Source: Mesonia oceanica (GTDB lineage Bacteria; Bacteroidota; Bacteroidia; Flavobacteriales; Flavobacteriaceae). Taken from it: DNA of 64,000 nt. The stretch is from NCBI RefSeq assembly GCF_902499555.1, contig NZ_CABVMM010000010.1:1-64000 (forward strand), read 5' to 3'. The position numbers and the translations under genes were made by a program. The notes below the pieces were generated by a model. That model was not told where the DNA came from. It saw only the letters and a list, made by a program, of their open reading frames with translations, and searched no databases. Positions 46,432 through 56,580 of the stretch are shown in pieces. Position 1 is the stretch's first letter; every line of letters starts with the position of its first letter.

Positions 46432-47009
46432 TATTGCATAGATTATGTTAGTTTTTAAACAAATACCTGTATCGATCTTAAATATGACTGCGGTTGAGCT
46501 TGTATTTAAGCGATTAATTTGTAAACCATAGTTATTAGCTGAAAGCTATGATAAAACCATTTTTTGAAGGAAAGTTAAGTCTAAGAAAAATTTCTCGAAT
46601 CTGCCTTCCTTTGGTAGGAAAGCTCAAAATGATAGGTAGGTCTTCATTCAACAGTAGTCATTATCAATTGTCTTTTTTTCAGTCAGTAACTTAAAGCTAA
46701 AAGCAGTTAGTGATATTTTAGAGGTGAGAGGTGAGTGGATATTGTTGAGTTGACTGTTAGCAATAGGCAGTAATTATAAAACCTGAAGTTAGAAGTAGTG
46801 CAGAACTAAAGGGAAAACAGTAAAATGTTACTTCAAGTGATTTGATAAGAATAATAGCAAAGTTGAAATTATATCGAGAGGTCGTGATAAGCTTTTGTTT
46901 TTTGGCATTTTAATTTTCAGTAGCTTTTTGGAAGTTAAATAGAACTAAAATGTATACCTTACTTCCTTAATTTTATAATTTTAGTAGAAAATCCGGTAAA
47001 AGTGTTTTA
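46432..47009. other. intergenic region with repeats
   Basis: 578 bases without a supported gene. Holds the repeat copy at 46831-46890, a TTCTCGAATCTGCCTTCCTT-type degenerate interspersed repeat at about 46590-46640, and heptamer-like periodicity around 46715-46800. No strict TAnnTTTG box before the next gene. Confidence 0.5.
46831..46890. repeat. interspersed intergenic repeat, copy B
   Basis: About 60 bases similar to 32426-32483 (CTTCAAGTGATTT...AATAGCAAAG...ATTATATCGA). Confidence 0.6.
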
Positions 47010-48398
47010 GTGAAAAATATAACAACCCCTATTATTCCGGTACAAGCGCAATTTGCCTATACCAATCAACATCAATCCCTTGATTACCGGGCAATTTGTT
47101 TATTTGCTGCAACTGGTTTTTTTTGGGATACAGATACATATTGGTGTAACAAAAAAGTACTGTGTCCGGCTACCAGTAATGAAGTAGATGAACAACAAAA
47201 GTTAGTTTCCAGCTATTCCTATTTTGATTGGCACTATAGCCCCAAAAAAAACTATTCCTTTCAAGAAGCCCTGAATGATTTTACGGAACTTTTTGAGCAG
47301 ATTATTGACGAACAAATCGGAGACGAGCAAGCCATTCTTCCCATTTCTGGAGGTTTGGATAGTCGTACACAAGCGGTGGCTTTAAAGCAGTTGGGGAAAA
47401 AGGTGACTTCCTATAGCTATTCATTTAGCGGGGGATATTCAGAAAGCGGCATTGCGCAAAAAATAGCAAAAGCTTGTGAGTTTGAGTTTCAGGAATTTCT
47501 TATCCCAAAAGGATATTTATGGAATGTAATTGAAGACTTGGCAGAGATTAATCAATGTGCTTCTGAGTTTACCCATCCCCGACAAATGGCAGTACTCCCA
47601 GAATTTCAACAAATGAAAGGAACCTTTTCTTTGGGACATTGGGGCGACGTACTATTTGATAAAGGAGCACCTGAGGGCTATACGGAAAAAGACTTGATTG
47701 CTTTGGTGAAGAAAAAAGTCATCAAAAAAGGCGGTTTGGAATTAGGAAAATCCCTTTGGCGGGATTGGCAGTTGGAGGGTGATTTTGAAAACTATTTAGA
47801 AGAGAGGATTGAAGCTTTGTTGTCTCAAATCAATATAAAAAACCATGTAGGCGCCAAAATGCGGGCGTTTAAGTCCTTATATTGGGCACCGCGATGGACG
47901 TCGACCAATCTCTCGGTCTTTGCCCATGCGCATCCCATTACTTTGCCTTATTACGATCATCGAATGTGTAAATTTATCTGTAGCCTACCCGAGGAATATT
48001 TAGCAGATCGGAAGTTGCAGATTGCCTATATTCAAAAAAGAAATCCAGAGGTGGCGAAGATTATTTGGGAAGATCAACGCCCTTTTAATTTAAATAATTA
48101 CCAATATAATAAAATGCCCTATAACTTTCCTTTTAAAGTAGGTAGGAAATTACAAGCGGGGATCAATAAAATTCAACAAAAGAAATTTATTCAACGTAAT
48201 TGGGAACTTCAATTTCTAGGAAAAGAAAACGAACAACAATTGGAGAGTTACCTTTTTGATGAAAAATTTAATGATTTTATTTCCCGAGAAATCGTGGAAA
48301 AGTTTTATAAGAAATTTCAACGCGAAGATGCGGTGTATTACTCGCATCCAGTGAGTATGTTATTAACTCTTTCGGTTTGGAATAAAAAGTTTAATTAA
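47010..48398 (+). CDS. asparagine-synthase-like ATP-pyrophosphatase domain protein
   Basis: 462 residues from GTG. The PPi-loop LPISGGLDSRTQAV sits near 109-122. The protein has only the synthetase half; the N-terminal Cys-type glutaminase domain of AsnB is absent. Proteins of this type occur in exopolysaccharide and lasso-peptide loci, where they may form amides between a carboxylate (for example a uronic acid) and an amine. Likely a glycan modification enzyme here, but the substrate is not known. Followed 1 base later by a GT2 gene. Confidence 0.85.
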   Translation: MKNITTPIIPVQAQFAYTNQHQSLDYRAICLFAATGFFWDTDTYWCNKKVLCPATSNEVDEQQKLVSSYSYFDWHYSPKKNYSFQEALNDFTELFEQIIDEQIGDEQAILPISGGLDSRTQAVALKQLGKKVTSYSYSFSGGYSESGIAQKIAKACEFEFQEFLIPKGYLWNVIEDLAEINQCASEFTHPRQMAVLPEFQQMKGTFSLGHWGDVLFDKGAPEGYTEKDLIALVKKKVIKKGGLELGKSLWRDWQLEGDFENYLEERIEALLSQINIKNHVGAKMRAFKSLYWAPRWTSTNLSVFAHAHPITLPYYDHRMCKFICSLPEEYLADRKLQIAYIQKRNPEVAKIIWEDQRPFNLNNYQYNKMPYNFPFKVGRKLQAGINKIQQKKFIQRNWELQFLGKENEQQLESYLFDEKFNDFISREIVEKFYKKFQREDAVYYSHPVSMLLTLSVWNKKFN

Positions 48399-48399
48399 T

Positions 48400-49290
48400 A
48401 TGAGAGTATCGGTTATTCTTCCTATCTATAATGGCGAGAAAACTTTGATAGCTACATTGGATAGTTTAGTAGAACAAACTTTTCAAGATTTCGAGTTGAT
48501 TGCCTGCATTGATGGAACCCGAGATGGTTCGGAAAGTATTCTAGAGAGGTACAGTAACAAATTTAAGCAACTAAAAATTTTAATTAACCAAAAAAATAGA
48601 GGACTGGGACCAACAATGAATCGTTTGGTATATGAATCTTCCGGAGAATATATAGCCGTTGCTGAACAGGATGACTACTATTATCCAGATCGATTGGCGC
48701 TACAAGTGGAAAAACTGGATGATGAACCTTCTATAGGATTGGTGTCCGGAATGTCAGAATTCTTTAATGGAAACAAAATCACCTTTGAATTTCCTGGATT
48801 ATTAAAATCAGGTAAGCAATATCCCGTAGGTAAAGAAATGTTTTTGTTAAACTATAGAAAGCAAATAAAAGTCGTTAATAGTTGTATGATGTTTAGAAAA
48901 TCCGTTCATGTGGATAATGGCTTATATTTCACGCAGCATCATCCAAGTATTAGTGTGGATTGGACGTATGTTTTACGTTTTTCTTTAGTGTCTAAAATTG
49001 TAGGGATATCCAAAATATTGGTAAGATTGGACCGAAGGGCAAATAGGGATTCGGTTACTTCCAATCATAGTAAGCAATTTCGAGCGAGTAGGGAATTAAT
49101 TAAAAACTTTTATTACGAATTTCCTGAGCTAATTAGTCAGGAGGATTTTAGGTATGCGATGAATACTCAGCGAAATTTAGAGTTGGGACATTTAGCTGGA
49201 TTAAAGTTTTTCATTGTTGGAGTTTTTTATTGGATTAGATTTCAAGATAGAAGGTTTTTGAAAAAGGTTCTAAATAGATTTAAAAGATGA
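48400..49290 (+). CDS. family 2 glycosyltransferase
   Basis: 296 residues. RVSVILPIYNGEKTLIATLDS at 2-22, ACIDGTRDGSESIL near 45-58 and AEQDDYYYPDRLAL near 87-100 give the GT-A DxD site. Overlaps the next sulfotransferase gene by 4 bases (ATGA). Confidence 0.93.
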   Translation: MRVSVILPIYNGEKTLIATLDSLVEQTFQDFELIACIDGTRDGSESILERYSNKFKQLKILINQKNRGLGPTMNRLVYESSGEYIAVAEQDDYYYPDRLALQVEKLDDEPSIGLVSGMSEFFNGNKITFEFPGLLKSGKQYPVGKEMFLLNYRKQIKVVNSCMMFRKSVHVDNGLYFTQHHPSISVDWTYVLRFSLVSKIVGISKILVRLDRRANRDSVTSNHSKQFRASRELIKNFYYEFPELISQEDFRYAMNTQRNLELGHLAGLKFFIVGVFYWIRFQDRRFLKKVLNRFKR

Positions 49291-50066
49291 TTTGTCATAA
49301 AAGAAAAGTTATTTTTATTCATATTTCTAAATGTGCAGGTTCAACAATAGAAAAAGCTTTTGGAATTGATGTAGGAAATACTAGAGGTGATTGTTTAAAA
49401 AATTTTTATGGCTGGGATAAAAGAGACAAGATTTATTTGCAGCATGCTACCCCACAAGAGTTAATTGATTTAAATAAAATGACCCAAGAACAGTGGGAGA
49501 AATATTACAAATTTATAATCATTAGAAATCCTTGGTCTAGGGCAGTTTCTGATTATTTGTGGGTAGTTAAAGGTAGAACTATTGTGGATAGTTTTTCTAA
49601 TTTTTTAAAGAGAAAAGGTCAGTTTTTCGAAATCCTGAATGACCCTAATCAACCAGCTTATAGAGGTGATCACTTAAAAAAGCAGAAAGAGTATTTTTTA
49701 TTGAATGGGGAAAAAATAAACTATGATTTAGTGATTAGGCTAGAGAATATAGAGCAAGGTTTAGATGTTTTGAAAATGGATTTAAATTTAGGTTCTGATT
49801 TTAAATTTAATAAAACTAATATTGGACAAAAAAAATATAAACATTATAGTTTTTTTTATAATAAAAAAAGAAAAAAATTGGTTGATCAATTTTTTGGAGA
49901 AGATGCAATATTTTTTGGTTATGAATTTGAAGATAGAAAAAAAAACCTTGAAAAGATATACGTTCAGTTACCTTCGATATTTCATTTACCTAAAAAGCAT
50001 TGGCTAAAATTTATAAAGAAAGAAATAAAAAAAATGAAAATATATAGGTTTGTTGAAGAAAATTAA
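49287..50066 (+). CDS. sulfotransferase family protein
   Basis: 259 residues. FIHISKCAGSTIEKAFGI at about 9-26 is the PAPS 5'-loop; IIIRNPWSRAVSDYLW near 76-91 the 3'-site. Fourth sulfotransferase-like gene of the locus. Its 3' end overlaps the frameshifted glycosyltransferase by 17 bases. Confidence 0.83.
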   Translation: MICHKRKVIFIHISKCAGSTIEKAFGIDVGNTRGDCLKNFYGWDKRDKIYLQHATPQELIDLNKMTQEQWEKYYKFIIIRNPWSRAVSDYLWVVKGRTIVDSFSNFLKRKGQFFEILNDPNQPAYRGDHLKKQKEYFLLNGEKINYDLVIRLENIEQGLDVLKMDLNLGSDFKFNKTNIGQKKYKHYSFFYNKKRKKLVDQFFGEDAIFFGYEFEDRKKNLEKIYVQLPSIFHLPKKHWLKFIKKEIKKMKIYRFVEEN

Positions 50067-51139
50067 AATTTTATTTACCATTCCTAATTTTGATACGGCC
50101 GGGAGTGGTAAGGTGGTTTATGATTTGGTAAAAGGTTTGGATACTTCCCGGTTTGAACCTACGATTGCGGTGGAACATAGCCAAGGGATATTTTTTAAAG
50201 AAGTGGAGGAATTAGGTGTGCCCATTTATATACAGCCGATGACCACCCATTATCGACCCTATTTAAGTTTGTATGGTAGGATTAAAAAAATAGCATCTTT
50301 TATAAGGCAACATCAATTTGATGTGGTGCATTCTTGGCATTGGAGTAGCGATTGGACGGAGGTGTTGGCGACTATATGGGGAGGTGCCAAATATATCTAT
50401 ACCAAAAAAGCCATGAGTTGGGGGAACAAGCATTGGAAAATAAAAAGCTATTTGAGTGATTTTATCATCACCATTAATCATGAGATGGTGAATTATTTTC
50501 CCAAGAAAAAAGACCAGCAATTAATCCCCTTAGGAATTGATACCGACTATTATAGTCCTGCGGGATTTAAGAAAAGACCTAGTGATAAATTTCAAGTGAT
50601 AAGTGTTGCCAATTTAGTAGAGGTAAAGGGCATAGAAGTATTGGTGGAAGCGGTGGAACTGCTAGGTGATGCTCAAATTGAAGTCAAAATTGTAGGGGAT
50701 ATACGTAGTGATTATGCGAAAAATTTAATCAAATCAATTGAAGAAAAAGGCCAACAAAACCAAATTAAGTTTTTGGGTAAACAACTCGATGTACGGCCTT
50801 ATTTGGTTAATGCAGATTTGTATGTGATTCCTACCTTAAATAAAGGAAGAAAAGAAGGTATGCCTATGGCTTTAGTGGAAGCCATGAGTATGGCTACTCC
50901 GGTTTTGGGTTCTGATATTTCCGGAATCAATTACGTATTAAAGGATTTTCCTAATCTATTGTTTGAAGCTTCTAATGCCTGGTGAGTTGGCTAATAAATT
51001 AAAAGAGTTAATGGAGAAGTCTGAAGAAGAATGGAGGGATTTAGGACAAGCTCTTCGAAAGTATTGTGTCAATAATTTTAATATGAAAAAATTTGTTGAT
51101 GAACATGAATGCTTATATCAAAATATAGTTAGAAAATAA
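50050..51139 (+). pseudogene. family 4 glycosyltransferase with a one-base frameshift
   Basis: The frame from TTG 50050 (or 50053) reads as a normal GT4: TIPNFDTAGSGKVVYDLVKG, SVANLVEVKGIEVL near 185, GRKEGMPMALVEAMSMATPVLGS near 277. It stops at TGA 50983. Removing one G at about 50977 continues it as FEASNPGELANKLKELMEK and on to TAA 51137-51139, a full-length protein of about 362 residues. Either a real inactivating mutation, a slippage-controlled site, or a sequencing error. The first 311 residues may still fold but lack the last helices. Confidence 0.85.
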
Positions 51140-51141
51140 GT

Positions 51142-52308
51142 ATGAAATTAGGATTAGTACTTGCCCAACCCCCTGGCTATTCAGAAACTTTTTTTAATTC
51201 CAAAATTAAAGGTTTGCAGCACTATGGTTTTCAAGTGACTTTATTCTGTCAAACAAACGCTAATCAATTTTCATTGTGCGAGGTAAAAACCTTTCCTGGA
51301 AAAAGTAAAAATCCATTCATTTTAATTCTTTCTTTTTTAAAAGTATTTATCTCACTAATTCCCCATTTTGATAGAGTTTTAAAATGGTACCGTTTAGAAA
51401 AAAATAAGGGAATTATAGAATTTATGACTAAGGTTTATTTGAATGCACCTCTATTAAAAGCTGATTTGGATTGGTTGCACTTTGGGTTTGTAACTATGGC
51501 ATTAGGCAGAGAGTCTATCTCTAAAGCTATAGGAGCTAAAATGGCAGTTAGTTTTAGAGGATATGATATAAACGTTTATCCGAAGAAATTTCCGGGTTGT
51601 TACAGTAAAGTGTGGGATAATGTGAATCAGGTACATTCCATTTCACATTATTTAGAGAAAGAAGCTTTAAGTTTAGGGATGAGCCCCGGTACACCTGTGA
51701 AGATTATAACTCCTGCGGTAGATTTAAAAAATATCAATAATAAGTTTAGTGTTGCTAACAAAGCCACTATAAAAATAGTTACAATAGCGCGTCTTACTTG
51801 GATAAAGGGTATAGATTTTTTAATAGAAGCAGCAGCTATACTTCATGAAAAGAATATAAATTTTGAGTGGATAATCATAGGAGAAGGGAGCGTTCCACAA
51901 AGAGAACGATATTTGTATCATATTTTCGAAAGAAAACTAACGAAAAAGGTTTTTTTAGTAGGAAAAAAATCACACGCTGAAACAATTAATTTAGTTAATG
52001 AAGCAGACTATTATATTCAAACAAGCCTAAATGAAGGATTTTGTAATGCTGTACTAGAAGCTCAGGCATTAGGAAAGCTGTGTATTGCTTTTAATACTGG
52101 AGGTCTTTCAGAAAATATCCTAGATAATAAGACCGGTTGGTTGGTAAATAACTTTGATTCAAGAAAATTAATAGAAAAATTAGTTAAAATTATAAACTTG
52201 CCCGAGGCGAAAAAATATGAAATAGCTATAGCTGCCAAAAATAGGGTGGAAGAGCAGTTTAATATAGAAAAACAACAAGAAGAATTTGTCCAATTTTATA
52301 AATTTTAG
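51142..52308 (+). CDS. family 4 glycosyltransferase (colanic-acid-type)
   Basis: 388 residues. MKLGLVLAQPPGYSETFFNSK start, VSFRGYDINVYPKKFPGCYS near 134 (typical of colanic-acid-type GT4), IVTIARLTWIKGIDFLIEA near 212, NEGFCNAVLEAQALGKLCIAF near 297. ATG 2 bases after the stop of the restored upstream frame. Confidence 0.9.
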   Translation: MKLGLVLAQPPGYSETFFNSKIKGLQHYGFQVTLFCQTNANQFSLCEVKTFPGKSKNPFILILSFLKVFISLIPHFDRVLKWYRLEKNKGIIEFMTKVYLNAPLLKADLDWLHFGFVTMALGRESISKAIGAKMAVSFRGYDINVYPKKFPGCYSKVWDNVNQVHSISHYLEKEALSLGMSPGTPVKIITPAVDLKNINNKFSVANKATIKIVTIARLTWIKGIDFLIEAAAILHEKNINFEWIIIGEGSVPQRERYLYHIFERKLTKKVFLVGKKSHAETINLVNEADYYIQTSLNEGFCNAVLEAQALGKLCIAFNTGGLSENILDNKTGWLVNNFDSRKLIEKLVKIINLPEAKKYEIAIAAKNRVEEQFNIEKQQEEFVQFYKF

Positions 52309-52367
52309 ATTAAATGATCACTCAACAAACTATTTATGAAAGCTGAAAAATATCTATCATAAGAATC

Positions 52368-53426
52368 ATGAAACTATACTACCCAGAAAACCTTTATAAT
52401 AAAAATTATCGCGGACAATTATTTCCTTTATTGAAGCCTTTTATTAAAAAAGAAAATTTTTCTGACCTACAAAGGCAGCAACTCTACGGTGTTTCAGAAG
52501 AAGATTATAAATTGGTTGATAGTTCTAAAGATGCGGATGTGGTAGTTTTGCCAATGGCCTGGAATTACTATGTGAATAATAAACAACTAAAAGAAGCCTA
52601 TCAATTTATAAGAGAAGCCGCTAAGGATAATAAAATGGTATGGAGTTGGAATGCTGGTGATTACGGAGTTAAAATCCGAGATTTTAATAATCTGAAAGTA
52701 TTTCGAATGAGTGGATATACATCTAATCTCTACCAAGGGCATGAGGGAATGCCTGTTTTTATCCAGGACCGCTTACAAGAATATAAACAGCAAGACCATG
52801 TTCAAATTGAATATACCCATAAGCCGGTTGTTGGCTTTTGTGGCCAAGCAAATGCTTCTATTTTTAATTCGTATTGGGAAAAATTAAAAATTGCTACAAA
52901 AAACCTACAATCCTATTTAGGTCTAAGTGCTAAAGAACCCCAAGCTATATTATCTTCTACCCGTTTACGTGCTAATTTATTGTCAAAATTATCAAAAAGT
53001 AACTTGATCACTGATCAATTTATACTTCGGCAAAAATACCGGGCGGGAGTAAAAACAAAAGCGGAAAAAGAAAAAACAACCCATGAGTTTTATCAAAATA
53101 TAAATGACTCACAGTATGTATTATGTGTAAGAGGGGCTGGGAATTTTTCGGTTCGGTTTTATGAAACGTTAATGATGGGGAGAATCCCTGTGTACATTCA
53201 TACCGATGGGTACTTGCCGTTAGCTAATAAAATAGATTGGAAAAAACATGTAGTATGGGTAGATGGCAAAAACTTAAATCAAGTAGATAAAATACTAGGA
53301 AATTTTCATAGAAAGATTGATGAAGATCAATTACTCGATTTATGTAAGAAAAATAGAGAATTATGGGAAAAACATTTAACCTTGGATGGTTTTTTTAAAT
53401 CCTATTACCAAATGAATTTGAAATGA
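52368..53426 (+). CDS. exostosin-like (GT47-type) glycosyltransferase
   Basis: 352 residues, no membrane helix. The C-terminal block YVLCVRGAGNFSVRFYETLMMGRIPVYI (about 245-272) is the donor-binding Arg-Gly...Glu region of exostosin family proteins. The N-terminal third (DADVVVLPMAWNYYV) also matches this family. Probably transfers a uronic or other sugar; specificity unknown. Overlaps the next gene by 4 bases. Confidence 0.78.
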   Translation: MKLYYPENLYNKNYRGQLFPLLKPFIKKENFSDLQRQQLYGVSEEDYKLVDSSKDADVVVLPMAWNYYVNNKQLKEAYQFIREAAKDNKMVWSWNAGDYGVKIRDFNNLKVFRMSGYTSNLYQGHEGMPVFIQDRLQEYKQQDHVQIEYTHKPVVGFCGQANASIFNSYWEKLKIATKNLQSYLGLSAKEPQAILSSTRLRANLLSKLSKSNLITDQFILRQKYRAGVKTKAEKEKTTHEFYQNINDSQYVLCVRGAGNFSVRFYETLMMGRIPVYIHTDGYLPLANKIDWKKHVVWVDGKNLNQVDKILGNFHRKIDEDQLLDLCKKNRELWEKHLTLDGFFKSYYQMNLK

Positions 53427-54751
53427 TTTTTAGCTTTCTTAAATATTTACAACCGGTTAATTACTTTAGTTTAGCTCGAAATAATGGTTCTTTTGCGTTT
53501 CCTAAGGTAGAAGAGCTGCCTGCTGTAGTGCTTCAGCAATTAGAAAAGGACCCGTGTTTTTATTCTGAAAAAGCTAAATCTTATGATATTTCTTGGCAGG
53601 CTCTTCAAAAAGGCTATGTCGGGGAGGTAACAACCTATCAGCATTTTGAGTCGCTGCCGCTTGTAGACGAATATCGTTTTCTTCATAAATATTTTCATCC
53701 AATTTGGTGTGTATATGTTTTGTTGTTGAGGTTGGTTAGTTTTAAAAATCCTTTTAGAGAAGTATCAGCTTTTATAAAAGGGAGAGGTGCGAAACGGAGT
53801 AATTACCTTCAACATCCCCTAAAGTATTCAGACTATGGTTCTTTTCAATCTTCGCTCTTAGAAGAGAAGCCTTTGGTAAGCGTAATCATACCTACATTAA
53901 ATCGCTATGAATATTTAAAGGATGTGCTTTTAGATCTTGAATCTCAAGATTATCAGTACTTTGAGGTGATTGTAGTGGATCAGTCCGACCCCTTTCAGGA
54001 AGATTTTTATAAAGGATGGAAGCTAGATTTAAGCGCTATTCAGCAAAAAGAAAAAGCATTGTGGTTGGCTCGGAACCGGGCTATCAAAATGGCTAAAGGG
54101 GATTATATCTTATTATACGACGATGATAGTCGGGTAGATAACGATTGGATTACTCAGCATTTAAAGACACTGGATTTTTTTAAAGCTGAGGTTTCATCTG
54201 GGGTGTCTATTTCAACTTCCGGCGCTGAAGTACCACGAAATTATTCATTTTTTCGAGTTTCCGATCAATTGGATACTGGTAATGTTCTTATCAAGAAAGA
54301 AATATTTAAAACTACCGGTTTATTTGATCGACAATTTGAAAAACAACGAATGGGGGATGGGGAATTTGGATTACGAGTCTATTTGCACGGTTTTTTAAAT
54401 GTTTCTAATCCTTATGCCAAGCGATTACATTTAAAAGTTGGTTCTGGAGGACTTCGAGAAATGGGAAGTTGGGATGCGTTTCGCTCTCAAAAATGGTTCA
54501 CCCCTCGCCCCATCCCCAGTGTACTTTATTTATTTAGAAAATACTACGGTAATCATCAGGCAAAATTGGCTTTGTTGAAAATGGTTCCGCCTTCTATAAT
54601 TCCATATAAATTTAAGAAAAATAAGCCCATGCTATTGCTGGGGGCTATTTTATCGGTGTTTTTGCTGCCGGTAATTTTGATTCAAGTGGATAAGTCTTGG
54701 GACTTATCGGGTAAAATGCTTAAAGAAGGAGATAAAATTGAGAGCTTGTAA
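53423..54751 (+). CDS. family 2 glycosyltransferase with long N-terminal extension
   Basis: 442 residues. A non-catalytic N-terminal region of about 150 residues is followed by LVSVIIPTLNRYEYLKDVLLD near 151 and LLYDDDSRVDNDWI near 230 (DxD). A C-terminal hydrophobic segment (MLLLGAILSVFLLPVILI, about 405-422) may anchor it. The extension has no domain that I recognise. Confidence 0.88.
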   Translation: MIFSFLKYLQPVNYFSLARNNGSFAFPKVEELPAVVLQQLEKDPCFYSEKAKSYDISWQALQKGYVGEVTTYQHFESLPLVDEYRFLHKYFHPIWCVYVLLLRLVSFKNPFREVSAFIKGRGAKRSNYLQHPLKYSDYGSFQSSLLEEKPLVSVIIPTLNRYEYLKDVLLDLESQDYQYFEVIVVDQSDPFQEDFYKGWKLDLSAIQQKEKALWLARNRAIKMAKGDYILLYDDDSRVDNDWITQHLKTLDFFKAEVSSGVSISTSGAEVPRNYSFFRVSDQLDTGNVLIKKEIFKTTGLFDRQFEKQRMGDGEFGLRVYLHGFLNVSNPYAKRLHLKVGSGGLREMGSWDAFRSQKWFTPRPIPSVLYLFRKYYGNHQAKLALLKMVPPSIIPYKFKKNKPMLLLGAILSVFLLPVILIQVDKSWDLSGKMLKEGDKIESL

Positions 54752-54991
54752 TTAGAAACAGGCACTTAGAAAATAGACTTGCCCCTTCGACTTTGCTATG
54801 AATGACTTTTAAATCGAAAGATTTTTGAATTCCTATCAAGTACAGTTTAAATTGAACTTTGAAGACTGCTCACTAAAAAACTCTCCTGTTTTTAAAAGAA
54901 AGGAATAGTTTTTTAAAAAGAAAAAGGAAAAAGTAGGGGGATTGAAATCTTTTGCTTTTTTTTGAAGCATGATCGAAAGCAAGTTTGTCCC

Positions 54992-56095
54992 TTGAAAAAG
55001 ACAAAAAAACTTTTATTAATTACTTCTGAATTTCCTCCGCAACCCGGTGGGATAGGAAATCATGCGTGGCATTTAGCAAAATCATTTCAAGAAAACGGCA
55101 TAGAGGTAGAGGTCCTTTCCGATCAGCGCTCAGGGGAAGGGAAAGAAGAAGATGCCTTTGATGTCGCCCAACCTTTTGGAGTGATCCGGATTAAGCGAAA
55201 GAAATTAATTGTTTTTAGCTATTTCAATCGAATTCTAAAAGCCATTTATTTGACCAATAGGAACGATACGGTCCTACTTTCGGGAAAATTTTCTATTTGG
55301 GTAGGGGCAATATTGAGTTTATTGTTCCATAGAAAATACATAGCAGTTTTACACGGAAGTGAAGTTTTACTCCCCTCAAAATTACAGAAAAAATTTACTG
55401 ATTTTTGTCTTCGACGGTTTCATCAAATTATCGCGGTTTCCAACTATACCAAAAGCTTGGTCCAGCATCTAGCGCTTCCAAATATTACCGTTATTCCCAA
55501 TGGTTTTGAAATTTCAAACCATCCACAACAAACCAAAAGCTTAACTTCGAGTAGTCTTGATTTGGTGACGGTAGGTAACGTTACTCCCCGAAAAGGGCAG
55601 CATAATGTTATTCATGCTTTACCGGCTATCAAAAAGAAATATCCCCAAGTGAAATATCATATTGTAGGAATTCCTTTAACTCAAAAAAAACTAGAAGTTT
55701 TAGCTGAAAAATTAGGGGTAGAGGAGAGTGTAATATTTCATGGACGTGTTTCGGAGAGGTTAAAATTAAAGCTTTTAGAGCAATCTACTATTTTTATGAT
55801 GTTAAGTGAGCATACCTCTAAAGGCGATGTAGAAGGCTTCGGAATCGCCATTTTAGAGGCAAATGCATTAGGTATTCCAAGTATTGGTGCTAAAGGCTGT
55901 GGTATTGAAGATGCCATAAGCAATTATCATTCGGGTATTTTGGTAAATCATCAAGATGAACAGGGAATTTTAGAAGCTATCAACACACTAATAGCAAATT
56001 ATTCAGAATACAGTAAACATGCGATTCAATGGACCGAAAATTTCTCTTGGGATAAGATTATTCGGCGGTATTTGGAAGTTTTGGAGAAAATTTAG
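54992..56095 (+). CDS. family 4 glycosyltransferase
   Basis: I prefer the TTG at 54992, giving MKKTKKLLLITSEFPPQPGG (367 residues); an upstream TTG at 54962 adds 10 residues that look non-coding. LLITSEFPPQPGGIGNHAWHLAKSF is the GT4 start, DLVTVGNVTPRKGQHNVI near 190 and EGFGIAILEANALGIPSIGAKG near 280 are donor-site elements. Preceded by a 240-base spacer. Confidence 0.88.
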   Translation: MKKTKKLLLITSEFPPQPGGIGNHAWHLAKSFQENGIEVEVLSDQRSGEGKEEDAFDVAQPFGVIRIKRKKLIVFSYFNRILKAIYLTNRNDTVLLSGKFSIWVGAILSLLFHRKYIAVLHGSEVLLPSKLQKKFTDFCLRRFHQIIAVSNYTKSLVQHLALPNITVIPNGFEISNHPQQTKSLTSSSLDLVTVGNVTPRKGQHNVIHALPAIKKKYPQVKYHIVGIPLTQKKLEVLAEKLGVEESVIFHGRVSERLKLKLLEQSTIFMMLSEHTSKGDVEGFGIAILEANALGIPSIGAKGCGIEDAISNYHSGILVNHQDEQGILEAINTLIANYSEYSKHAIQWTENFSWDKIIRRYLEVLEKI

Positions 56096-56580
56096 GATGT
56101 AATTAAATCGTCATGAATCTTTTGTGATTTGATAATGTATGAACTTGAAATCGGAAAATTCATTATTGCTTAGGAATGAAAGTGTTCAGTGAGTGATTTA
56201 CAGTTGGCATGCTTCAATTGATGGGCAAGTTTTCTTGCGAGGAAGATGTTTAAATTCCACTCGAAAAGCTCAGGATGACTTGTGAAGTTGTAATGTTCCT
56301 TACGACATCTCAAGTACAGTTTCCCATTTTTGTAAAAGTAAGAAAGCTTTTGTGCGTTGGAAACTGTCAGCTCAAGAGTAACGAAAACACCAGTAATTCA
56401 AATCAGAATAATCAAAGTTGAAAAGCAACTCTGTTTTTCTCTAGCCTCTATATTCTATCTATGACCCTAAAACCTCGAATAGCTTTATAATAATTTAGTA
56501 TACTTGTATCTATTAACAAATAGTTTAGGAAAGCTTGATATCGGTTCGTCAAGTTTTTTTATCAAAGAAAAGATTTAGTT
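56096..56580. other. intergenic region
   Basis: 485 bases without a supported gene. Contains CTCGAAAAGCTCAGGATGAC-type interspersed repeat debris (about 56260-56285) and a near-match -7 element (TATACTTG, about 56498-56505). Confidence 0.45.

Noticed and set aside
46444..46530. Short plus-strand frame of 28 codons after the glycosyltransferase
   Set aside because: Too short, no initiation signal, no resemblance to a known peptide.
54831..56324. Shared 13-base string ATCAAGTACAGTTT / CTCAAGTACAGTTT in two spacers
   Set aside because: Too short and AT-rich to exceed chance in this composition; probably part of the common intergenic repeat debris.
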